From Streptomyces uncialis (lineage in GTDB: Bacteria; Actinomycetota; Actinomycetes; Streptomycetales; Streptomycetaceae), in contig NZ_LFBV01000002.1 of assembly GCF_001905345.1 (NCBI RefSeq), positions 496,001 to 560,000 of the forward strand: 64,000 nucleotides of DNA. Direction: 5' to 3'. Both the position numbers and the translations under genes were made by a program. The notes below the pieces were generated by a model. It did not search any database. It was given only the letters and a program-made list of their open reading frames with translations, and had not been told where the DNA came from. The first letter of the stretch is position 1; each line of letters opens with the position of its first letter. Shown in pieces: positions 54,180 to 62,978 of the stretch.

Positions 54180-55241
54180 TCAGTCGTGGTCGGTGTGGCT
54201 GGAAGTGGTGTCGGCGGGGGGTTCTGCACGGCCTCCGTCGCGGCCGGTGATCAGTACGGCCAGCAGTACGCCGAGGACGGCGACCGCGGTGATCCGTACG
54301 GTCAGCCGCAGGGCCCAGACGGTACGGGACCCGGCGGCGCGGGCCGCGGCGAGACGCTCCGAGCGCCGGGCGGGGCTCAGCATCCGGATCAGGAACAGCG
54401 CGGCGATGGGGAGTTGGAGCAGCCAGACGGTGGTGCGGAACCAGCCGTCGTACCAGACGTTGGTGCCGTACAGCAGGGTGTGCCAGACGCTCAGCACATA
54501 GATGACGAGGATGCAGCGGTGCAGGACGCGCCAGGTCTTCGGGCCGACGCGGTGGCGGACGTAGAAGAGCAGCCCGAGCGGGATCGCGAGATAGAGGGCG
54601 GCCTGGCCGACGGGGATGGCCACGGCGCCGGTACCGGAGTCGTAGCCGCCGGGGACGAAGGTCTCCACGAAGGCGGTCCAGGTGCGGCCGTACCAGCTGT
54701 CGGTGTCGTGCCGGATCAGCTCGGCGGCGAAGAACAGCGCGTGGGCGGCGATCAGGGCGATCGTGTTGAGGCTGGTGGTGCGGTGCAGCCGTTCGAGACG
54801 GGGACCGGTGAGCGGCAGCCATCGGGGCCGGGGTCCGGACATGAGGAGTCCGAGCACGACGGTGCCCCAGGCCCACAGCAGCGCGGACCAGCCGAACGCC
54901 TGGCTGACGAAGTACAGCCAGAAGGCGCCCGCGTCGGCCATGAACGGCATGACGGTGAGGGTGGACGAGGTCTTCGCCCTGATCCGGAGGTAGATGACGA
55001 CGAAGACCACGGCGGTGATGGCGAGGGCGACCAGCCCGTCGTAGAGGCTCGCGCGCAGGTCGGAGCGGAGGGTGATCCGGGGCGGCCCGGTACGGCGCGG
55101 GGCGGTTCCCGGACCGCCGGGTCCGCCCGGGGCGGAGGAGGGCTGGGCGGGCGACGGGACCGTGGGGGGCGGTCCTGTCCGGGTGCCGGGGCCTGGGGTG
55201 GGTTCCTGGCCTGGCACGGCGGGGTCGGTGGGGGGCTGCAT
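54180..55241 (-). CDS. Ferric-reductase-like transmembrane protein
   Basis: About 353 aa. After a ~75-residue Pro/Gly/Thr-rich cytosolic N-terminus there are six to seven membrane helices. The ferric-reductase-like signature histidines for haem are visible: RLHRTTSLNTIALIAAHALF (two His) and RVLHRCILVIYVLSVWHTLL (two His). No FAD/NADPH domain is fused, so it would be a haem-only membrane electron carrier needing a partner, like MsrQ or YedZ. The start is taken at ATG 55241; an earlier start (55349) would swallow the Crp-type site. Convergent with the B12-type operon. Confidence 0.78.
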   Translation of the reverse strand: MQPPTDPAVPGQEPTPGPGTRTGPPPTVPSPAQPSSAPGGPGGPGTAPRRTGPPRITLRSDLRASLYDGLVALAITAVVFVVIYLRIRAKTSSTLTVMPFMADAGAFWLYFVSQAFGWSALLWAWGTVVLGLLMSGPRPRWLPLTGPRLERLHRTTSLNTIALIAAHALFFAAELIRHDTDSWYGRTWTAFVETFVPGGYDSGTGAVAIPVGQAALYLAIPLGLLFYVRHRVGPKTWRVLHRCILVIYVLSVWHTLLYGTNVWYDGWFRTTVWLLQLPIAALFLIRMLSPARRSERLAAARAAGSRTVWALRLTVRITAVAVLGVLLAVLITGRDGGRAEPPADTTSSHTDHD

Positions 55242-55342
55242 GGCGGGCGGCTCCGCTGCGTTCGGGTGGGACCCCCGCCGGGGGGCGGGGCATGACCTGA
55301 AGGTCGTCGGACGCGGGGCCCGGACGGTTCCCGGCACCCCGA

Positions 55343-55356
55343 GTGACACGAGTCAC
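55343..55356. promoter_or_regulatory. Crp-type binding site
   Basis: GTGACACGAGTCAC fits the Streptomyces Crp pattern GTG-N6-GNCAC and, with flanks, 9 of 10 bases of TGTGA-N6-TCACA. It lies 102 bp upstream of the ferric-reductase-like gene and 166 bp upstream of the divergent SGNH gene. Confidence 0.55.
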
Positions 55357-55521
55357 ACCACTTTGCGTAGCGATGTGTCACCGGTACCGGGAGCCTCTTC
55401 CCGGCGGCCCCCTGGGGGCGGAACGGACCACCCGTGGCGGGACGACCCCCTCGCGGGCAGGACAGCCCTCGCGGAGGATCATGGCACCCGGACCATCGAC
55501 ACCCTCGGCAGGGAAGTGACC

Positions 55522-56754
55522 ATGAGCGACCAGCCCGAAGGCATCCCCCACGACCGCGGCGCTGCCGACGGCGTGGCCCGGATCACCGTTCCCCTGGCAT
55601 CGGAACTCATCCGCGGCGCGCTCGAACTGGAGCGGACCGCCCAAGGAGTGCTGCCGCACCGGCTCCCCGCGCGGGCCCGCGCCCAGTGCTCCGACGGACA
55701 GCTGGCGATGGCGGAGGCCCAGCCGTCAGGGGTCCGGCTCGTGTTCCGTACCCGGGCCACCACGGTCGAACTGGACACGCTGCCCACGAAGACGCGCTAC
55801 GTGGGTGCCCCGCCGCGACCCGACGGTGTGTACGACCTGCTCGTCGACGGGCAGCTGACCGATCAGGGCAGTGCGACCGGGGGCAACGCCTTCATCGTGG
55901 ACATGCTCAAGGGCACCACCGAGTCCAGGTCCGGACCGGTCGGCACGCTCCGGTTCACGGGCCTGCCCGACCGGGTCAAGGAGGTCGAGATCTGGCTCCC
56001 GCACAACGAGGTCACCCAGCTGGTCGCCCTGCGCGCCGACGCTCCCGTCGAGGCGGTGCCGTGGGAGGGCCGCCGGGTCTGGCTGCACCACGGCAGTTCG
56101 ATCAGCCAGGGGTCCGACGCAGCGAGTCCGTCCACGACCTGGCCGGCGCTGGCCGCGTCGCTCGGTGGCGCGGAGCTGGTCAACCTCGGTCTGGGCGGCG
56201 GCGCCCTGCTCGATCCGTTCACCGCCCGCGCCCTGCGGGACACCCCCGCGGATCTGATCAGCGTCAAGATCGGCATCAACCTCGTCAACACCGATCTGAT
56301 GCGTCTGCGTGCCTTCGTCCCGGCGGTGCACGGTTTCCTCGACACCGTCCGCGAAGGGCATCCGACCGCGCCCCTGCTGGTCGTCTCGCCCCTGCTCTGC
56401 CCCGTCCACGAGGACACTCCCGGCCCCAGCGTCCCGGACTTCGGCGATCTCGGCGCGGGCAGGCTGCGGTTCCGTGCCGAGGGCGACCCGGCGGAGCGCG
56501 CCGAAGGGAAGCTGACGCTCGCCGTCGTCCGGGAGCAGCTCGCCGGTCTGGTGGAGCGGCGGGCCGTCGACGACCCGCATCTGCACTACGTCGACGGCCG
56601 CGAGCTCTACGGCACGGCGGACTTCGACGAACTCCCGCTGCCCGACCAGCTCCACCCGGACGCCGCCACGCACCGCCGCGTCGGGGAACGCTTCGCCGCG
56701 CTCGCCTTCGGCCCCGGCAGACCCTTTGCCGCCGGACGTACCCGGGCGTCCTGA
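55522..56754 (+). CDS. SGNH/GDSL-type esterase with N-terminal beta domain
   Basis: 410 aa. Residues ~15-170 form the SGNH_N beta-sandwich (Lipase_GDSL_3 partner) with GVRLVFRTRATTVELDT and VEIWLPHNEVTQLVAL. The SGNH hydrolase part has nucleophile block VWLHHGSSISQGS, the Gly of block II (LGLGGGALLDPF), block III as KIGINLVN and the Asp-His pair in LPDQLHPDAATH. Cytosolic, no signal peptide. ATG 55522 after AGGGAAG. Probable acyl or carbohydrate esterase; substrate unknown. Confidence 0.88.
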   Translation: MSDQPEGIPHDRGAADGVARITVPLASELIRGALELERTAQGVLPHRLPARARAQCSDGQLAMAEAQPSGVRLVFRTRATTVELDTLPTKTRYVGAPPRPDGVYDLLVDGQLTDQGSATGGNAFIVDMLKGTTESRSGPVGTLRFTGLPDRVKEVEIWLPHNEVTQLVALRADAPVEAVPWEGRRVWLHHGSSISQGSDAASPSTTWPALAASLGGAELVNLGLGGGALLDPFTARALRDTPADLISVKIGINLVNTDLMRLRAFVPAVHGFLDTVREGHPTAPLLVVSPLLCPVHEDTPGPSVPDFGDLGAGRLRFRAEGDPAERAEGKLTLAVVREQLAGLVERRAVDDPHLHYVDGRELYGTADFDELPLPDQLHPDAATHRRVGERFAALAFGPGRPFAAGRTRAS

Positions 56755-56818
56755 CCCGGGCCGGCCGGTCGCGTCCCCTCCGGATGGCCGCGTGGATCCG
56801 GTCCCCCGGCGAAGGGCG

Positions 56819-57439
56819 TCATGTGAGCAGGCGACGGCGGTAGCCCTCGGCCACCGCCGCGGCTCGATCGCGAACGCCGAGTTTGCCGTAGATATGTTGC
56901 AGATGGGTCTTGATGCTCGCTTCGCCGATGAACAACGCGGTAGCGGCCTCCCGGTTCGAGTTGCCGTTCGCGACCAGTTGCAGCACCTGCTTCTCCCGAT
57001 CGGTCAGTGTGCCGGCGCCGGGCCTGCGCACCTGCCCCATGAGGTGCTGCGTCACCGACGGCGCGAGCACCGACTCCCCGCGCGCGGCAGCGCGGACAGC
57101 GCGCATCAGTTCGTCCGGCAGGGCATCCTTCAGGAGATATCCGATCGCGCCCGCCTCGATCGCGGGCAGTACGTCGCTCTCGCTGTCGAAGGTGGTCAGG
57201 ATCAGCACCCGGACGCTCGGGAGCAGGTCGCGCAGGGCCGCGGTCGCGGCGACGCCGTCCATCCTGGGCATCCGCAGGTCCATGAGCACGACATCCGCCG
57301 CCAGCAGCTTCGCACGTTCGACGCCCTCGGCGCCGTCCCCGGCCTCACCGACCACCACGATGTCCTCGGCGTCCGCGAAGGTGTCGCGAAGACCGCCCCG
57401 CACGATCGGATGGTCGTCGACAACCACGAGTCGGATCAT
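56819..57439 (-). CDS. NarL/LuxR-type response regulator
   Basis: 206 aa. Receiver domain with VVVDDHP acidic pair, phospho-acceptor D54 (VLMDLRMP), Thr in LILTTFD and Lys in YLLKDALP. C-terminal LuxR-type HTH: LTDREKQVLQLVANGNSN, then EASIKTHLQHIYGKLGV. Starts by ATGA overlap inside the kinase gene, so the pair is translated together. Likely activates the ABC exporter operon to which it belongs. Confidence 0.93.
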   Translation of the reverse strand: MIRLVVVDDHPIVRGGLRDTFADAEDIVVVGEAGDGAEGVERAKLLAADVVLMDLRMPRMDGVAATAALRDLLPSVRVLILTTFDSESDVLPAIEAGAIGYLLKDALPDELMRAVRAAARGESVLAPSVTQHLMGQVRRPGAGTLTDREKQVLQLVANGNSNREAATALFIGEASIKTHLQHIYGKLGVRDRAAAVAEGYRRRLLT

Positions 57440-58788
57440 CGGTCGTCCTCCCCCTTCGCTCTCGTGCCCCCGGGGGCGATCGCCGGAACGCGTGCGCTGA
57501 CGGATGTCCCTTCACCCGGTGCGCTCTGCACCTCGATGTGACCGCCGACCCCTCTGACGCGCTGGCGCATGCTCGTCAGGCCGAAGCCGGTGCCGACCCC
57601 TTCCGTGAACCCGCGTCCATCATCCCGCACGTCCAACAGCACCTCGGTGCCCGTGTACGACAGCGTGACACCGACGCGCGAGGCCCCCGCGTGCTTCGCC
57701 ACGTTGGTCAGCGATTCCTGCGCGACCCGGAAGAGCGACACCTCGATCGCCGGGCTCAGTGGCTCCCGGCTCCCGGTGACCTCCATCCGCGCGCTGATCC
57801 CCTGCTCCCGCGACCAGCGCCCGGTCAAGGTGCGCAGCGCGTCGGGGAGGTGCGCCCGCCCGAGTTCCTGGGGAGCGAGCGCCCGCACGGACCGTCTGGC
57901 CTCGGTCAGACTGCCGCGCGCGAGCCGAAGGGCACGCGCGACGTGCTCGTCCGTCTCGCCCCGCGTGCTCGCGGAACGCTCCGCCGCCTGGAGCTGGGTG
58001 ATGATGCCGGCGAGTCCCTGGGCCAGCGTGTCGTGGATCTCGCCGGCCAGTCGCTGCCGTTCGTCCTGCGCACCGGATTCACGTGCCTGGGCGACCAGTT
58101 GCGCATGGAGCCCTGCGTTCTCGTGCAGTGCCGCCTCAAGCCGCTCGACGAGTTCCTCCCGCTTGCGCTCCTCGGGTTCGCTGCGCGCCGTCAGCAGGAT
58201 GCCCACCCCGATCGCCGCGGTCTGCACGGCGACGATCAGGAGGAATTCCGCGAGCGTGTCCGGGGTCGGGTCGGCCCACACGCGCATAGCCGAGCCGTTG
58301 AGGGCCACGGATGTGGCCAGGACTCCGAGCACCCCCAGCGGCCACGGCCTGAGCAGGTACGCGTGGAAGAAGCCCGCGATGGTGAAGACGAGAAAGATGT
58401 CGGAGTACGTCATGAGGGTGACGCACAGCGCCAGCAGCCCGAGGAAGAAGATGCCCGCCGGCACGGGCCGGAGCGCCTTTTTCCTGAGGGGCAGCGTATG
58501 ACCGAACAGCACCCACAGCACCGAGACCGCGACCAGCCCGAGGACGGACGCGCCCCCGGGCCGGAAGCGTTCACCGGAGGCCGGAAGCACCCATGAGAAG
58601 TAGACCGCCGTCGAGATCGTCAGCAGCAGCCACGGTGTGATCAGTTGCAGAAGGTCCCAGACCCGTAGCTGCTCCTTCTTCCAGGCCAACCGGGAGCGGT
58701 TCGCGCTCCGCGCCTCTTCCGCGACGGCGGATTCGTGCGTCCCGGAACTCGGGCGCTCAGCGGCCCCGGCATCCCGCGTCATCGGCAT
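57436..58788 (-). CDS. Sensor histidine kinase, NarL/DesK type
   Basis: 450 aa. Five to six membrane helices (about residues 45-200) without a large extracellular loop, then a coiled coil (ERKREELVERLEAAL) and the HisKA_3 dimerisation helix with H252 in GEIHDTLAQGLAGI. The ATPase domain has the N box SLTNVAKHAGAS, DVRDDGRGF and GFGLTSMRQRV. Such intramembrane-sensing kinases often monitor membrane stress or antibiotics. Start codon directly abuts the permease stop; 58782 is an alternative start. Confidence 0.92.
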   Translation of the reverse strand: MPMTRDAGAAERPSSGTHESAVAEEARSANRSRLAWKKEQLRVWDLLQLITPWLLLTISTAVYFSWVLPASGERFRPGGASVLGLVAVSVLWVLFGHTLPLRKKALRPVPAGIFFLGLLALCVTLMTYSDIFLVFTIAGFFHAYLLRPWPLGVLGVLATSVALNGSAMRVWADPTPDTLAEFLLIVAVQTAAIGVGILLTARSEPEERKREELVERLEAALHENAGLHAQLVAQARESGAQDERQRLAGEIHDTLAQGLAGIITQLQAAERSASTRGETDEHVARALRLARGSLTEARRSVRALAPQELGRAHLPDALRTLTGRWSREQGISARMEVTGSREPLSPAIEVSLFRVAQESLTNVAKHAGASRVGVTLSYTGTEVLLDVRDDGRGFTEGVGTGFGLTSMRQRVRGVGGHIEVQSAPGEGTSVSARVPAIAPGGTRAKGEDDR

Positions 58789-59553
58789 CTACTCCCAGCG
58801 GAAGAACTTGGCGGCGATCGCGCTCGCGGTCACCGCGATACCCGCCATGACGGCGATCTGCAACCAGAAGGGCTGCCCACCGGCGGTGGCGGTGACCTCG
58901 CCCGCCTCGGCGGACCACGCCGCGGTGAGGGCCTGGAGGCCGGGCGGTATGAATTCGCCGATCTCGCGCAGCACGTCGGGCATGAGGACACGGGGCAGAA
59001 AGGCTCCGCCGAAGAACATCAGCGCGACGAACAGGAGGGTACCGATCTGGTTCGCGGCACTGCTCGTGCGGGCCACGGCAGCGGAGATCATGCCGATCCC
59101 GAGAAGTGTCGCATAGCCGACGACGAAGGCGACGGCGAACTCCAGGGGCCGCTCGGGCGGCGCGATGTCCAGCACCGCCCACGCGAAGAAGATCATGAGT
59201 GCCGCGGAGACGACCACGGAGGCGAACGCGACGATCATCTGCGCGAGCAGGACACTTCGCGGATGCGCGGGAGTGGTCGACAGCCTGCGCAGGATGCCGC
59301 GCTCCCGATACGTCGCGATCACCGCCGGAATGTGCTGCACGGCGATCATCACCATCCCGAACACCAGCGCGGTCGGCGCCCAGATGTCGATGGACCGGAG
59401 CCCGCCGGTTTCCGGCGACGGCTCCCTGAGCGCCGGGACGGCACCCAGCCCGAGCAGGAGTCCCGTCGGGAACAGCACACCGAACATTACGGTGGCGGAG
59501 TCCCGGAGGAGGAGTTTCGTCTCGATCTTGACCATCTTCGGAAGGGCACGCAT
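58789..59553 (-). CDS. ABC-2 type permease
   Basis: 254-aa membrane protein with six helices (for example VMFGVLFPTGLLLGLGAVPA, FASVVVSAALMIFFAWAVL, FVVGYATLLGIGMISAAV, LLFVALMFFGGAFLP). It matches DrrB/YadH-like ABC-2 permeases, which export lipids, antibiotics or peptides. TGATG overlap with the upstream ATPase. The order ATPase-permease-kinase-regulator is that of self-contained drug-sensing export modules. Confidence 0.9.
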   Translation of the reverse strand: MRALPKMVKIETKLLLRDSATVMFGVLFPTGLLLGLGAVPALREPSPETGGLRSIDIWAPTALVFGMVMIAVQHIPAVIATYRERGILRRLSTTPAHPRSVLLAQMIVAFASVVVSAALMIFFAWAVLDIAPPERPLEFAVAFVVGYATLLGIGMISAAVARTSSAANQIGTLLFVALMFFGGAFLPRVLMPDVLREIGEFIPPGLQALTAAWSAEAGEVTATAGGQPFWLQIAVMAGIAVTASAIAAKFFRWE

Positions 59554-60488
59554 CAGTCGACCGTCCTGTCGGAGGGTTCCGGGGTCTGCGGGGCGCGTCC
59601 CGTGAAGGCCACGAACGCGTCGTCGAGGTTGCGCTGGTCGACGCGGAGTTCCTCCGCCACGACCTGCGCCCTGGCGAGAGCCCCCGCGACGCTGCTCAGC
59701 AGCTGTCCCCTGCCGGTGACCAGCCAGCGGTCGTCGGTGATCTCGACACCGGTCACGTCGGGAAGCCCGGTCAGGACACTCCTGTCCAGCGGTTGACTCA
59801 CCCGGAACCGGACCTGCTGCTCCGCGCTCGACCGCGCGATCAGCCCCGCGGGCGTATCCACCGCGGCGACCCGGCCACCGTCGATGACGGCGATCCGGTC
59901 GCTCAGGCGCTCCGCCTCGTCCATGAAGTGCGTGACGAGGAGGATCGTGACGCCCGTGTCACGGACCTGCTCGACAAGGGTCCAGGTGTCGCGCCTCGCC
60001 TGCGGGTCCAGTCCCGTCGTGAGCTCGTCGAGAATCGCGACCTTCGGATTGCCGACCAGGGCGAGCGCGATCGAAAGCCGCTGCTTCTGCCCGCCGGAGA
60101 GAGCCTTGTACCGCGTGTCGCGCTTCTCGGTGAGACCAAGGAGCTCCAGGAGCTCACGCCGGTCGGCGGGGTCCCGGTAGAAGGAGCTGTAGAGCTCAAG
60201 GGCTTCGGCGACCTTGATCGCGTCCGGGAAGCCGCTCTCCTGCGGTTGCACGCCGAGCCGCTCACGCACCTCCGCCCGGTCCTTGACCGGGTCGAGTCCC
60301 AGCACGGAGACCGAGCCCGAGTCGGGCGTCCGCAGCCCGGCGACACACTCGACGGTTGTCGTCTTGCCGGCGCCGTTGGGCCCGATGATGCCGAAGATCT
60401 CCCCCTCCTCGACGGTGAAGGAGACATCGTCGACGGCGATGTGCCGTCCGTAACGCTTGTGCAGATTTCGCACTTCCAATGCGGTCAT
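59553..60488 (-). CDS. ABC transporter ATPase, DrrA type
   Basis: 311 aa. Walker A GPNGAGKTT, Q-loop VQPQESGF, signature ALSGGQKQRLSIALAL, Walker B VAILDELTTGLDP, switch VTHFMDEAERL; the C-terminal DUF4162-like tail (LDDAFVAFTGR) is typical of DrrA-class ATPases. First gene of the four-gene operon. Note DEL in place of DEP in Walker B, which occurs in this class. A short palindrome lies 73 bp upstream. Confidence 0.92.
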   Translation of the reverse strand: MTALEVRNLHKRYGRHIAVDDVSFTVEEGEIFGIIGPNGAGKTTTVECVAGLRTPDSGSVSVLGLDPVKDRAEVRERLGVQPQESGFPDAIKVAEALELYSSFYRDPADRRELLELLGLTEKRDTRYKALSGGQKQRLSIALALVGNPKVAILDELTTGLDPQARRDTWTLVEQVRDTGVTILLVTHFMDEAERLSDRIAVIDGGRVAAVDTPAGLIARSSAEQQVRFRVSQPLDRSVLTGLPDVTGVEITDDRWLVTGRGQLLSSVAGALARAQVVAEELRVDQRNLDDAFVAFTGRAPQTPEPSDRTVD

Positions 60489-61090
60489 ACCGCGAAGTTA
60501 CGGGCGCACCGCACCCCGCCACATCGACCGTGGCGTCTCAGCTCCGGTTGATTCGCGACTCCACCGTTCGGTGGATGCACAGCACCTGCGGAGCGCCCGA
60601 AGCCCTGTCGGTTGGCGCGCTGACTGTTCCGCGGCACGCGGTCGGCCCAGGAAGACGGAGGGCGCCTCGCCCCTCCCCCGCCTCGCCCCTCCCCCACCGA
60701 GCGACCCGTAGGCAACCGCCGCACCCCGTCCGCGAAGAACTCCATTGCCGGCGCCGTCCGCCGTTTCTCCCGGGAATCGCCCCTCGGCCCGGCGCCGAAC
60801 CGGATACCCGCACACACCAGGGCCGGGACACCGGTTTGCGGCAAGGCGCGGATACCGGTACGCGGCGGGGCGCGGTCCGCCTTCACCCCTTTCCGGGGAA
60901 CGTAGCCACATATACGCGCACACTCAACAGCAAGGCACCCGAGTCGGATTCCGTACACCATGGGCGGAGATTCATCGGTGGCCGGATCGGAACCACTCAC
61001 GGAATTCCATGAGGATTGCCCGACATGGTGATCATGGGCATGTGCAACTACGTTCTCCGGTGAAGACTGCATTCCTCACAAGGAGAGTAA
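60489..61090. other. Divergent intergenic region, 602 bp
   Basis: No credible gene: frames are Arg/Gly/Pro-rich without coding bias. At 60560-60575 there is a palindrome TCCACCG-TT-CGGTGGA with 7-bp perfect arms, 72 bp upstream of the ABC ATPase start, a candidate response-regulator site. CCCCTCCCCC-type runs occur near 60670. The 100 bp before the peptidase gene are less GC-rich, as in a promoter, but I could not fix -35/-10 boxes. Confidence 0.5.
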
Positions 61091-62416
61091 ATGCGCCACA
61101 CAGTCAGATGGTTACTGTCATTGGCGATGCTTTTCGGCATCGTGGGTGTTTCCGGCTCCCCGGCCGCCGCACTTCCCGACAATCCCATCCCGGACATCAA
61201 CGCCCGCCTCGCCGCGCTTCCCGGGGTGGTCTCCTCCCGGGAGATCACCAACAGCGAGCACCCCGACCAACGCGCCTACGAGGTCCGGTTCGAACAGCTC
61301 AAGGACCACCAGAACCCCGCGGCCGGCACCTTCCAGCAGCTGGTCGTCATCCACCACAGGGACGACCGGCTGCCGACGCTGCTCACTCCCACGCAGCACG
61401 GCCTGTCGACACCCACGGGCATCAACTTCCCCAAGAACGACGTATGGGTGGAGCAGCGTTTCTTCGGCACCTCGCAGCCGAGCCCGAAGGACCTGACGAA
61501 GCTGGACGCCCGGCAGGCGGCGACCGATCTGCACCGGGTGACGGTCGCGCTGAAGGGAATCTACGGCCAGAAGTGGCTGTCCTCCGGTATGGGGGTGACC
61601 GGCCAGATCGCGACCTATCACCGCCGTTTCTTCCCGGCGGACGTGCAAGGGACGTATGTCCTGGGCGCGCGCAACGACGTACGGAACGACGACGATTCGG
61701 CGTACGACGCGTTCTTCGCCCAGGTGGGCACTCCCGAGTGCCGGGCCCGTATCGCGGCCTTCCAGCGCGAGGCCCTGCTCCGCCGGGACGAACTGGTGGA
61801 GCTCTACCGTCAGCAGGCCCAGCTGGACGGGCTGAGCTTCGAGCTGATCGGCTCGGTGGACCGCGCCTTCGAGCTCTCGATCACGGACTACATGTGGAAG
61901 TTCTGGGAGCTCAAGTCCGAGCGGCTGTGCCGGACCGTGCCGCTTCCCTCGGCCACCACGGCCGCTGTCTGGTCCGAACTCCGCTGGACCACCACGAGCT
62001 ATATCCGGAGCGACCAGCATCTGCGCTGGGACGAGCAGAATCTCTATCTGGCCGGAACCCAGACCGGCTGGCCCACGGTCAGCACTCCGCATTTGGACGA
62101 CCTGCTGCGTTATCCGGGCATCAACAATCCGCGCACCTTCGTCGACCGCGGCATTCCGCTGCCGTTCGACAACGGGGCGATGGCCGACATCGACAGGTGG
62201 GTGCGTGAGGAATCCTCCGAGATGATCTACATCTACGGGAAGACCGACCCGGTGAGCGCCGAGGGCTTCCGGGTCGACGGTGGCAGCCGGGACTCGAAGG
62301 TCTATGTCGGGACCAAGGGCGGGCTCGCCTTCCTGACCCCGGCGGAGCAGCAGGAGTTCACCGCAAAGCTGAAGCGGTGGGCCGGGGTGGCGGACCAGCC
62401 GCCCGCGACCGGCTGA
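61091..62416 (+). CDS. Secreted S37-family peptidase homologue, probably inactive
   Basis: 441 aa. Sec signal peptide cleaved near AAA (residue ~27). The rest matches the PS-10/S37 tripeptidyl aminopeptidases of Streptomyces mycelium: VEQRFFGTSQPSP, AATDLHRVTVALK, YHRRFFPADVQG, YGKTDPVSAEGF. In active members the nucleophile block is W-I-S-T-G-x-S-K-G-G; here residues 162-172 are WLSSGMGVTGQ, so the serine position is Gly168 and SKGG is lost. The catalytic histidine block (GGNHG) reads VGTKGG. The Asp region remains. Start follows AAGGAGAG. I infer a secreted pseudoenzyme, perhaps an inhibitor or binding protein. Confidence 0.8.
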   Translation: MRHTVRWLLSLAMLFGIVGVSGSPAAALPDNPIPDINARLAALPGVVSSREITNSEHPDQRAYEVRFEQLKDHQNPAAGTFQQLVVIHHRDDRLPTLLTPTQHGLSTPTGINFPKNDVWVEQRFFGTSQPSPKDLTKLDARQAATDLHRVTVALKGIYGQKWLSSGMGVTGQIATYHRRFFPADVQGTYVLGARNDVRNDDDSAYDAFFAQVGTPECRARIAAFQREALLRRDELVELYRQQAQLDGLSFELIGSVDRAFELSITDYMWKFWELKSERLCRTVPLPSATTAAVWSELRWTTTSYIRSDQHLRWDEQNLYLAGTQTGWPTVSTPHLDDLLRYPGINNPRTFVDRGIPLPFDNGAMADIDRWVREESSEMIYIYGKTDPVSAEGFRVDGGSRDSKVYVGTKGGLAFLTPAEQQEFTAKLKRWAGVADQPPATG

Positions 62417-62978
62417 GACAGCACCGGACCCCCGCGAGCCCCGCCCCGCGTTTCGGGACCGGAGCCGCGTGAGCCCCGCCCCGCGTTCAGGACCGGTGAC
62501 CCGCGTGAGCCTGTCCTGCGTCAAGGACCGGACCTCGTGAACCCTGCCCGTACCCGGTCCTGAACGCGTGACCCGCGCCCGCCGCGCGCTTCCAGCCCGG
62601 CGGGCGCGGCGCCTTTCCCGCGGCGGCGTCCTGCGGGTTCCCCGCGGCGGCATTCCCGCGGACTCCCCCGGCCCCTTCCCGCACGGTCGGATCAGCGGCC
62701 CGGGCCGTGGCGGCATTCCGCCAGCCTCGTCCCGGCATTTCGGACCTGCCGGGCGCCGCACGGGTGAGGGGCGGTACCGATCCGGCCACCCGAGGTCACC
62801 GTGTCCGCGCTCCGGCCCGAACGACCCTCTTCCCCTGGCGGCGGATCACCCCACGGCCACGCGCTTCACGCCGCCGGGCAGGCCGGCGGTGACGCCTGAA
62901 GGGAAGATCAACAACGGTGCCGAGCTGCCATAGAGTGCCCCTGCTCAATGATCACATGTCCATACAGGGAGGGATTGA
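62417..62978. other. Intergenic region with imperfect direct repeats
   Basis: No gene supported. Between about 62430 and 62580, near-copies of a ~45-bp unit (core GTGAGCC..GCCCCGCGTTCAGGACCGG) are repeated three to four times; one copy is partly inverted near 62560. A Gly/Ala-coding CGCGGCGGC run follows at 62620-62660. GGGAGG at 62968-62973 serves the next gene. Confidence 0.45.
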
